DNA of 11,909 nt, taken from positions 1 through 11,909 of the forward strand of contig JAAZYN010000052.1 of the NCBI GenBank assembly GCA_014239625.1, given 5' to 3'. The notes beneath the pieces are model-generated. The model ran no database searches and had not been told where the DNA came from. It saw nothing but the letters and a program-made list of their open reading frames with translations. The position numbers were made by a program, and so were the translations under genes. Source of the stretch: Myxococcales bacterium (GTDB lineage Bacteria > Myxococcota_A > UBA9042 > PHBI01 > JAAZYN01). Below, in pieces: positions 6,628-11,909 of the stretch; within the stretch, counting starts at the first letter, position 1; each line of letters opens with the position of its first letter.

Positions 6628-7440
6628 ATGAGACCAGACAAACGCCTGGGCCAGCACTTCCTGCGGGACACCCAGGTCCTGCAAGAGATCTCGGCCGTCG
6701 CCGACGTCGCGCACAGCTCCGGCGTGTTGGAGATTGGGCCGGGCGAAGGCGCGTTGACGGCGTTTCTGGTCCGCGCGGGGCGACCGGTCGTCGCGATCGA
6801 CAAGGACCCGCGAGCGATAGATGCTCTATGGGAACGTTTTGGCGAGAGCGTCAAAGGCGTGCTCGGCGACGCCATGCGCGACGACCTGGGAGAGCTGCTG
6901 CCCCCACCGGACAGCGACGGTCGGCGACCCGTCGTGGTCGGCAACTTACCGTACAACGTCGCCAGCCCCATCTTTCGAAACCTGCTCGCCCTGGGTTACC
7001 CCCGAGTGGCGCGCATGGTGCTGATGTTTCAGCGGGAAGTAGCGCTACGCATCGTGGCCAAGCCGGGATCGAAAGCCTACGGGGTCCCCAGCGTCATGGC
7101 GGCCCTGTTGGCACGCGCCCATGTCGTCCGAGAGGTGCCACCATCCGCGTTCTACCCGCGCCCGAAGGTCGACTCAGCGGTTGTCCTGGTGGAGCCGCTG
7201 CAGACGCCTCTTCACGACCTCGACCCGGACGGCCTCTCCGCCTTCGGGCGATGGCTCCCGGGCTTATTTCAAAAACGTCGCAAGAAGCTCCGCCACGCGA
7301 CTCAAGCGCTCATAGACCTCGACGCCGCAGCCACCACCGGGGTGGATCTGGACATCCGCCCAGAGCGCTTGGAGCCTGCACAGATCCTGGCCCTGTTCTC
7401 AAGCCAGCGGGGCCGGCGCGGCGACGCCCCCGGCGAATAG
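6628..7440 (+). CDS. rsmA: 16S rRNA (adenine1518-N6/adenine1519-N6)-dimethyltransferase
   Basis: RsmA/KsgA dimethylates two adjacent adenines in helix 45 of 16S rRNA using S-adenosylmethionine and acts as a late check in 30S assembly. The 270-aa protein has the N-terminal LGQHFLRD (7-14), SAM motif I EIGPGEG (35-41), the acidic AIDKD (57-61), GDAM (80-83), catalytic NLPYN (106-110), FQREVALRI (134-142) and the C-terminal FYPRPKVDSAV (175-185). The ATG at 6628 comes 1 nt after the tsaD stop and has a TAGG 7 nt upstream. It is complete and appears functional. It is the last gene of the regulator-tsaD-rsmA operon and converges on the PDZ lipoprotein gene. Confidence 0.97.
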   Translation: MRPDKRLGQHFLRDTQVLQEISAVADVAHSSGVLEIGPGEGALTAFLVRAGRPVVAIDKDPRAIDALWERFGESVKGVLGDAMRDDLGELLPPPDSDGRRPVVVGNLPYNVASPIFRNLLALGYPRVARMVLMFQREVALRIVAKPGSKAYGVPSVMAALLARAHVVREVPPSAFYPRPKVDSAVVLVEPLQTPLHDLDPDGLSAFGRWLPGLFQKRRKKLRHATQALIDLDAAATTGVDLDIRPERLEPAQILALFSSQRGRRGDAPGE

Positions 7441-7613
7441 GCCTATGATTCACGCCCGTCGGGCTGCGATCGACGGATCCCCAACGCTGACAGGCGCGGC
7501 CCGCGGCCAGGGCGAGGGTCGTCGGATACGATTTCGGCGCAGCCCAGGTCGGCTCGAGCGGCTCCTGGCGACGCAGCAGCGCGAGCCAGCAGGCGGCCGG
7601 CGCCGAGGCGACC
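7441..7613. other. Convergent intergenic gap without a convincing gene
   Basis: This is a 173-nt gap between the ends of rsmA and the PDZ lipoprotein gene. It holds a small GCCC-GTC-GGGC hairpin (7454-7464) and a CCAGG/CCTGG stem (7544-7548/7564-7568), but no T-tract, so I cannot call an intrinsic terminator. It also holds a partial copy of the neighbouring gene's 3' end, listed separately. Open frames here have no recognisable protein. Confidence 0.5.
7542..7575 (-). repeat. Degenerate copy of the PDZ gene 3' end
   Basis: Positions 7542-7575 align to 7624-7657 without gaps at 28 of 34 bases, including 20 of the first 22. In the same orientation it would read RRQEPLEPTWA beside the gene's RHNKPLELTWA. 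The 82-bp offset is not a multiple of three, so it is out of frame with the gene and lies past its stop. It looks like a leftover of a partial tandem duplication. Confidence 0.55.
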
Positions 7614-8060
7614 TCAGCGAATCGCCCAGGTCAGCTCGAGGGGCTTGTTGTGACGCACGATCTGGACGGTCAGGTGCTCGGCTCCCTTTAGCTGCTGCCA
7701 CACGCGCATGAACTGATCGGGCCGCTCGATCGAGCGACCGTTGACCCGCTGAACGATGTCTCCCACCAACAGGCCCTGGGCTTCATTGCCGCCAAAGAGG
7801 CGGGTGAGCATGAAGCCACGAAAACTTCGTCCGACCACCACGGGCTCCACGGCGACCTGCTGAATGAACCAGCTGGGCCCCCGCAGGACAGCGTCATCGT
7901 AACGATCGCGAGGGATGACGAAGCGCTGGGGATCGTCTTCCGGCTCGATGAGGGTAATCCTGCCTCGCTCTGAGTGCTGTGCCGAGGGACTCGCACACGA
8001 CGGAGCGGCGATCAGCACGGTCAGACAGACAAGCCCTAAAGCACAAGACGGTAGTCGCAT
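7614..8060 (-). CDS. PDZ-domain lipoprotein resembling the GspC C-terminal domain
   Basis: This 148-aa protein has an N-terminal signal peptide, probably lipoprotein type (LIAAPSC, Cys22). After a short polar linker comes a domain (about 45-148) resembling the C-terminal PDZ of type II secretion GspC: FVIPRDRYDD, GPSWFIQQVAVEPVVVGRSFRGFML, then LLVGDIVQRVNGRSIERPDQF (97-117) and a final LELTWAIR strand. A full GspC is about twice as long, with a membrane helix and a homology region before the PDZ; both are missing. No other secretion genes are visible. It is predicted to be a periplasmic lipid-anchored protein that binds a peptide or partner. It lies 30 nt after the Cys-rich lipoprotein gene, probably in the same operon. 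The ATG start has only a weak Shine-Dalgarno. The PDZ call is firm; the role is unknown. Confidence 0.8.
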   Translation of the reverse strand: MRLPSCALGLVCLTVLIAAPSCASPSAQHSERGRITLIEPEDDPQRFVIPRDRYDDAVLRGPSWFIQQVAVEPVVVGRSFRGFMLTRLFGGNEAQGLLVGDIVQRVNGRSIERPDQFMRVWQQLKGAEHLTVQIVRHNKPLELTWAIR

Positions 8061-8090
8061 GCGTCTAGTGTCGTTCAGCTGGCTCCGCCG

Positions 8091-8453
8091 TCAATTTTCA
8101 GATCGGATCGCCAACGCCGACCCGGGGCTGACACCGCGAGAGTCATTGCAAAATGGGTGCACGCCGAAGTCGCTGACGCACTGGTAGCCGTCACGACAGT
8201 CATCGTTGTCCTCGCACTCTCGCATGCAGTACGAGATGCCGACCTCGAAGGTGATGCACACCCCCGACCCCGGGCAACCATCCAGCTGACAGTTACGGCG
8301 CGTGCAATAGCCCTCGGGCAGAGACAGCTCGCAGAACATCGTCTGCCCACAGTCGGTCTGGGTCTCGCAAGAGTCGCCGACCAAGGAGCCACACCCCGAA
8401 CCCAGGGGAACGGTCGCCAAGGCGAGCAACATGATGAAGATGAGTCGCGTCAC
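8091..8453 (-). CDS. Small Cys-rich lipoprotein
   Basis: This 120-aa protein begins VTRLIFIMLLALATVPLGSGC, a short positively charged n-region, a hydrophobic core and a lipobox-like end with Cys21. The mature part has 12 further cysteines in patterns such as TDCGQTMFCE, PEGYCTRRNC, GCPGSGVC and DDCRDGYQC, resembling the small Cys-rich lipoproteins common in Myxococcota. Six disulfides are possible, implying export. The frame stays open far upstream (to 9533), but that portion runs antiparallel through better-supported genes, so I place the start at GTG 8453, directly before the signal peptide. An in-frame ATG at 8432 is an alternative with a shorter signal. No Shine-Dalgarno is clear for either. 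It sits 50 nt after the 66-aa membrane protein and 30 nt before the PDZ lipoprotein. Function unknown. Confidence 0.75.
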   Translation of the reverse strand: MTRLIFIMLLALATVPLGSGCGSLVGDSCETQTDCGQTMFCELSLPEGYCTRRNCQLDGCPGSGVCITFEVGISYCMRECEDNDDCRDGYQCVSDFGVHPFCNDSRGVSPGSALAIRSEN

Positions 8454-8503
8454 GGCGGCGGACGCTAGCGGTTGAACCACCACGCGGTCAACTTCGATGT
8501 TGG

Positions 8504-8704
8504 TCAGCTGCGACCACGCAGATGCAAAACGACGGATAATCGCGCGACCTCTACCCCGCCCCGGATGGTCGCCAGACCCACGAAGATGTGGAGCGTTCCC
8601 GCCAGGTAGTCCTTGGACGACAGCAGCTCGCCGCAGAGATGAAAAAACCAGATCGCCCCGACAAAGAGGGCAGTCGCCAGCAACAGCAGGAAAACGCTCT
8701 TCAT
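8504..8704 (-). CDS. Small two-helix membrane protein
   Basis: This 66-aa hypothetical protein begins MKSVFLLLLATALFVGAIWFF, a clear membrane helix (about 3-22). A short polar stretch (GELLSSKD) follows, then a second, weaker hydrophobic segment (about 34-50, AGTLHIFVGLATI), and an Arg-containing tail. The first helix may instead act as an uncleaved signal anchor. It starts only 3 nt after the stop of the 255-aa membrane protein on the same strand, so translation is probably coupled; there is no separate Shine-Dalgarno. I recognise no family. The tight spacing and the non-random hydrophobic pattern argue that it is a real gene. Confidence 0.7.
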   Translation of the reverse strand: MKSVFLLLLATALFVGAIWFFHLCGELLSSKDYLAGTLHIFVGLATIRGGVEVARLSVVLHLRGRS

Positions 8705-8707
8705 ACG

Positions 8708-9475
8708 CTATGGAAGATACCAGAGGAGGGCAGCCACCAAAGCGCCTACCAGCCAAATAACCGAGGTCCATATGTCCGCCTTTGTACGTCGACGCTCGAC
8801 AAACAAAGAAGCGAGAACGCGGCGGCGGGCTCGACCGTCCAACGCGACGTCGCCGATCGCGTTGACTATCTGGACGGCGGCCACGTACCACGCCACAACT
8901 ACACCGACCAGAAGAGCGATTGACGCCGGCAACGGTTCGACCGAGCCAGCGCCATTGCCGACAGCCGGGACGGCAAAGGCCGCATATACGGCGACGCCCA
9001 TGCCCCCCGCGGCGGCACCGAGCCAACGGGCTGGAGCCGGCAACGTGGAGCCTGTAGATGCATCCGAGGTGGCTGGCGCGGATGATCCCTCGGACGGTTC
9101 GGGTGGCGCCTTGGCGCTCCAGCGACACACCCACACCCAGGCGAGACCGATCAGACCCACCACCACCACCGCGAAGAGACCACGGGGGCCGCTGTAGACG
9201 TCGCTCCCTGTGAAGCCGGGCTCCAACGCCAGCGCTGGCAGGTGAGCGGCGAAGTAACCGAAATGGGTGAGCGCCGGCAGCGGACGCAACACCGTCAGCA
9301 ACAAGACGGCAAACGGCAGCGCGACAAGGGCCACGCTGAGATCGGAGAGCCGGTCTCCGGTCCAGCTGGCCGAGTAGACCGCAGGTAGCACCAGCAACAA
9401 CCCTGTAAACGTCGCGCCGACGACTAACATGGGAACAGTTCGCACGGCCGCATCGTAAGGCCGTACGTCGGTCAT
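8708..9475 (-). CDS. Polytopic membrane protein of unknown function
   Basis: This 255-aa hypothetical protein has six or seven predicted membrane helices, at about residues 14-34, 46-64, 66-84 (weak), 97-118, 150-167, 184-206 and 236-253. A Pro/Ser/Thr-rich loop (about 120-147) divides the helices into two groups. A basic, Arg-rich stretch (RARRRVLASLFVERRRTK, about 213-230) precedes the last helix and is probably cytoplasmic. I recognise no catalytic motif or transporter signature. It is the first gene of the minus-strand envelope cluster. The ATG at 9475 has AAGGA 12 nt upstream, inside a perfect inverted repeat. It is divergent from the E1 gene across a 136-nt gap. Confidence 0.75.
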   Translation of the reverse strand: MTDVRPYDAAVRTVPMLVVGATFTGLLLVLPAVYSASWTGDRLSDLSVALVALPFAVLLLTVLRPLPALTHFGYFAAHLPALALEPGFTGSDVYSGPRGLFAVVVVGLIGLAWVWVCRWSAKAPPEPSEGSSAPATSDASTGSTLPAPARWLGAAAGGMGVAVYAAFAVPAVGNGAGSVEPLPASIALLVGVVVAWYVAAVQIVNAIGDVALDGRARRRVLASLFVERRRTKADIWTSVIWLVGALVAALLWYLP

Positions 9476-9477
9476 GC

Positions 9478-9493
9478 CAAGGACAGGTCCTTG
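9478..9493. promoter_or_regulatory. 7-2-7 inverted repeat in front of the membrane-protein gene
   Basis: CAAGGAC-AG-GTCCTTG is a perfect 7-bp inverted repeat with a 2-bp centre, 2 nt before the ATG of the minus-strand gene. It contains the AAGGA that could serve as Shine-Dalgarno. It may be an operator; as RNA it could fold with a shortened stem and hide the ribosome binding site. No known regulator is recognised from it. Confidence 0.45.
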
Positions 9494-9531
9494 TCGCCAC
9501 GTTCCCGCCGAGCGGTTGGCAGGCCACGTCC

Positions 9532-9574
9532 ATGACGCGCCGATGACGCGGCGTGTCTAGCTTCTGAGCGAAGC
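9532..9574. promoter_or_regulatory. Direct repeats and small hairpin upstream of the E1 gene
   Basis: ATGACGCG occurs at 9532-9539 and again at 9543-9550, an 11-bp period that places both copies on the same face of the helix. A GCTTC-TGAGC-GAAGC hairpin (9560-9574) follows. These could be regulator half-sites and a leader structure, but the repeats are short. I see no convincing -35/-10 pair in the 136-nt divergent gap (9476-9611). Confidence 0.25.
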
Positions 9575-9611
9575 GTTGTGGTAGTAGCCCACTCCACCCG
9601 GAAAGGGATTC

Positions 9612-11330
9612 GTGCCCGTGGCGAAGAAGATGAAGGTTTGGGCGGGGCTCACTGCCGGAGATCTACGCTCCTCTTACGAAGTCGCGCTGTTGACGCGTGC
9701 GTCGATCATCCGTTGCATGCAGATGAAGACGCGCGGTGAAGGCGTAGAGTTCTGGATCGGCGGTCCAGGCGAAGAGGTGCACGGCGCGGCTACAGGCCTG
9801 GCGCTTCACCGAGCTGTGACTGAATGGGCCGGCCCCAATGGGGACCTCGCCTTGTTCTGCCATTACCGCAGCGACGCCCTCGCGCACATGACAACGGTCC
9901 TCCGCGGACGAGAAGACTACGTCCACAACTACTTTCGCCAGGCGCTCTCGCGCGCGACCGACGAGCACTCGGGTGGTCGTCAGATGGTGATGCATTTGTG
10001 CCAGCCGCACCTCGGCATCTACCCGGTGCAGAGCCCTGTCGGGATGCAGCTGTCGAAAGCCGCTGGATACGCCCGTGGCCTGCAGATCAAGGGCAAGAAG
10101 GGGCTGGCTGTGGCTGTGGTCGGCGACGGCACCACCGGCGAGAGTGACATGCACGAGGCGTGCATGGCGGCCGGGCTCTGGGGCCTTCCGCTGCTCATTA
10201 TCGTGACCGACAACCGGATCGCGATCACGGTCGACCCCGAGGACGGCCGAGGCATCCAATCGTACGAGAAATACGCACAGGCCTTCGGACTCGACTATTT
10301 CGCCTGCGATGGCCACGACTTCAAGTCCACCATCGAGGCCACCCTCGAGGCGTCTACGTCTGCGCTCAGTAACGGCCGAGCCGCGATCCTTCACGCGCGG
10401 GTACCACGGCTTATGGGTCACAGCTCCAGCTCGGGCGGCCAGTTCGACCTGGATGCCCGAGACCCCCTCATCGAGTTTGGAGCCTGGTTGGCGGACGAGG
10501 GCGTCCTCCCCAGCTCGGCGATCTTCCGACGCGCCGAGCGGGACAAGCGAAAGAGCTACTTCGATCAACACGATCTCGGCAGCCTGATGAACGAGAAGCT
10601 CGAGTTTGTTCGAGCCGTCATCACGGACGTGAAGGCTGAGCCGACTCCATCGGGAGAGGCGGGCGACGTCTGGCGCTTTACCCACCCGCCATTCCCCCGA
10701 GCGATCGAGCCAACACCAGAGCCGAAATCCCGAACACGGGTGCAATATAACGAGGCCCTCAATCTCGCCTTCGATCGCATCCTGGCCAACGGACGGGCCG
10801 CCGTCTGGGGCCAGGACGTAGGGAACCGAGGCGGCATCTTTCAGGTGACTGCAGGGCTGCGAGCCAAGTATCCGGACCTGGTCCGCGACGCTCCGATCAA
10901 CGAGCCGATGATCCTGGGCACCGCTCTCGGCGCAGCGCTTCACCCAGATCTAGCGTTGCTCCCGGAGATTCAGTTCGGTGACTACACCCTCAACTGCCTG
11001 CACTGGTTGGTGTATGCGGGCAACCTGTACTGGACGAGCAACGGCCAGGTGGCGCCCAACCTGACCCTGCGTACGCCCGTCGATCCGGTGCAGGGCGGCG
11101 CGGTCTATCACTCGATGAGCGTCGACGGCTTCTACGGGAACATACCCGTCGACCAGCTACGACGCCTATGGCCTTCTGCGTACCGCCGCCGAATACGCGG
11201 GCCCAGTGCTCCAGCTGGAGCCCAAACGTCTGTATCGCATGCGGATGGGACCCGCGCTGCCAGGAGAGCCGGGCGACGCCAAGGTGATCCAGGAGCTGCG
11301 CAGATCGGGCGAGCAGTTCCCGCTGGCTGA
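9612..11330 (+). CDS. Fused 2-oxoacid dehydrogenase E1 alpha/beta, frame broken in the beta part
   Basis: E1 of a 2-oxoacid (probably branched-chain) dehydrogenase complex decarboxylates the substrate with thiamine diphosphate and passes the acyl group to E2. Here alpha and beta are one chain. The alpha part (about 1-345) has VHGAATGLAL (57-66), HYRSDALAH (84-92), the thiamine diphosphate motif GDG (171-173) to Asn201 and a SHSSSS-like loop (270-274). The beta part starts near 376 with GQDVGNRGGIFQVTAGL (400-416), catalytic Glu431 in APINE, and YHSMSVDGFYGN (499-510); the usual HSQ is HSM. After Asn510 the frame is lost: residues 511-572 are out of frame and the true beta sequence continues in another frame (next entry). 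A GGAAAGGGA precedes GTG 9612; GTG 9618 is an equally good start. Without the C-terminal half of beta, the product as read is unlikely to be active. Confidence 0.88.
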   Translation: MPVAKKMKVWAGLTAGDLRSSYEVALLTRASIIRCMQMKTRGEGVEFWIGGPGEEVHGAATGLALHRAVTEWAGPNGDLALFCHYRSDALAHMTTVLRGREDYVHNYFRQALSRATDEHSGGRQMVMHLCQPHLGIYPVQSPVGMQLSKAAGYARGLQIKGKKGLAVAVVGDGTTGESDMHEACMAAGLWGLPLLIIVTDNRIAITVDPEDGRGIQSYEKYAQAFGLDYFACDGHDFKSTIEATLEASTSALSNGRAAILHARVPRLMGHSSSSGGQFDLDARDPLIEFGAWLADEGVLPSSAIFRRAERDKRKSYFDQHDLGSLMNEKLEFVRAVITDVKAEPTPSGEAGDVWRFTHPPFPRAIEPTPEPKSRTRVQYNEALNLAFDRILANGRAAVWGQDVGNRGGIFQVTAGLRAKYPDLVRDAPINEPMILGTALGAALHPDLALLPEIQFGDYTLNCLHWLVYAGNLYWTSNGQVAPNLTLRTPVDPVQGGAVYHSMSVDGFYGNIPVDQLRRLWPSAYRRRIRGPSAPAGAQTSVSHADGTRAARRAGRRQGDPGAAQIGRAVPAG

Positions 11331-11811
11331 TTATCGCGTCCCCTTCGGCAAGGCGGCACAGAGGCGCGCCGGATCGCACGTGACCATCGTGACATGGGGC
11401 TGGGCGTCCTGGCAGTCCATCGCGGCTGCAGATCGGGTCGCACGGGCGCACGGGATCGAGGCCGAAGTGCTCGACTTGCGAACGCTCAAGCCGTACGACC
11501 GGGACGCGGTAGTTGCGAGCGCTCAACGCACCGGGCGCGTCCTGGTGGTCCAGTCGGACCGGACCTACGCCGGCTACGGCCGGCAGATCCAGGGCGATCT
11601 GGTGGAGACGATGGAGGGCGTGACCGTGCGTGTCGTCGGTCAGCTCAACACCCCCGCGGTCGGACAGAGTCGGGTCCTCGAGGACGCCATCACACTGCAG
11701 GAAGCAGACATCGAGGCGGCCATCGTGGACATCGCCAAAGCCAACCCTGGCGCGTGGTTGGAGAACGAGCTTCATTGGCTCAATCACTCGCCGAGCCGCC
11801 ACCTCGTCTGA
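11143..11811 (+). pseudogene. C-terminal part of the E1 beta domain, out of frame with the upstream part
   Basis: Read from 11143, this frame gives YPSTSYDAYGLLRTAAEYAG, LQLEPKRLYR and then a complete transketolase C-terminal domain (HVTIVTWGWASWQSI, VLDLRTLKPYD, VRVVGQLNTPAVGQ) to the stop at 11809-11811. It is the expected continuation of the E1 beta domain, about 222 aa, with no further stops. The last in-frame residue upstream is Asn510 (11139-11141). Family members have about seven residues between that position and this Tyr, but only 1 nt remains. The full locus of 2200 nt plus 20 would be exactly 740 codons. A free-standing start for this piece (GTG 11206) has no Shine-Dalgarno. It is either a recent pseudogene or an assembly error. 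Confidence 0.85.
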
Positions 11812-11856
11812 CCGAAGGTCCACCCGGACACCGAACCGCGTCCGAGCCGTCGAGTG

Positions 11857-11909
11857 ATGGAGCCGGTCAGTTTGGTTGATCGCGAGATTCGCCAGGCGAT
11901 TTCGTTGCT
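11857..11909 (+). CDS. Start of an unidentified gene, cut by the window edge
   Basis: From ATG 11857 an open frame runs to the window end and reads MEPVSLVDREIRQAISL. A TTG at 11872 with GGAG (11859-11862) 9 nt upstream is an alternative start, giving LVDREIRQAISL. The VDREIRQAI run loosely recalls the N-terminus of dCTP deaminases (SDREIR.AI), but 17 residues are too few to assign a family. It lies 45 nt after the E1 stop on the same strand. Confidence 0.35.
   Translation, partial: MEPVSLVDREIRQAISL

Noticed and set aside
7454..7568. Possible terminator hairpins between the convergent genes
   Set aside because: The stems are only 4-5 bp and no T-tract follows in either direction, so they do not qualify as intrinsic terminators.
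7445..7711. 88-codon plus-strand frame after rsmA
   Set aside because: Its product is Arg/Ala/Gly-rich without motifs, and the frame runs into the 3' end of the convergent PDZ gene. No Shine-Dalgarno supports it.
8091..9533. 480-codon minus-strand frame as a single protein
   Set aside because: Only the last 120 codons have a coherent signal peptide and Cys pattern. The upstream part lies in another frame of the 66-aa and 255-aa membrane protein genes and is Arg/Gly/Cys-rich noise.
9663..10943. 426-codon minus-strand frame opposite the E1 gene
   Set aside because: It is antisense to strongly conserved E1 alpha and beta motifs, including the GDG thiamine diphosphate site, and has no domain of its own.

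Overview
The window reads as a GC-rich chromosome fragment, most likely from a Myxococcota-type (deltaproteobacterial) organism. This assignment is inferred. It rests on strong G/C bias at codon third positions in most genes, a receiver/DUF4388 regulator with a long disordered linker, a small Cys-rich lipoprotein and a one-chain alpha/beta 2-oxoacid dehydrogenase E1. There is no rRNA, tRNA, CRISPR array or insertion sequence.

Region 1 (49-2450, minus strand) is a compact fadR-etfB-etfA operon. A TetR-family regulator closely resembling Bacillus FadR precedes both subunits of electron transfer flavoprotein. An 18-bp site next to the putative promoter matches 16 of 18 positions of the Bacillus FadR operator as I recall it. 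The operon probably couples ETF supply for acyl-CoA dehydrogenases to acyl-CoA levels.

Region 2 (2530-7440, plus strand) starts from a good sigma70-like promoter. It holds a 1005-aa membrane-anchored pseudo-receiver/DUF4388/TPR protein, tsaD (tRNA t6A synthesis) and rsmA/ksgA (16S rRNA dimethylation). The joints are a 4-nt overlap and a 1-nt gap, so the three are probably co-transcribed: an unusual regulator tied to two conserved translation genes.

Region 3 (7614-9475, minus strand) is a four-gene envelope cluster: a polytopic membrane protein, a 66-aa membrane protein, a Cys-rich lipoprotein and a GspC-type PDZ lipoprotein. It converges on rsmA. A decayed partial duplicate of the PDZ gene's 3' end lies in the gap. 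The cluster's function is unknown.

Region 4 (9612-11811, plus strand) encodes a fused alpha/beta E1 of a 2-oxoacid (probably branched-chain) dehydrogenase complex. It is broken in the beta part by what looks like a 20-nt deletion, and the rest of the reading frame is intact, so the lesion is recent or an assembly error. A further gene appears to start at about 11857 and runs off the window.

The items most worth a second look are the FadR-like circuit, the Asp-to-Glu pseudo-receiver with its 600-residue linker, the E1 deletion, and the unassigned envelope cluster.
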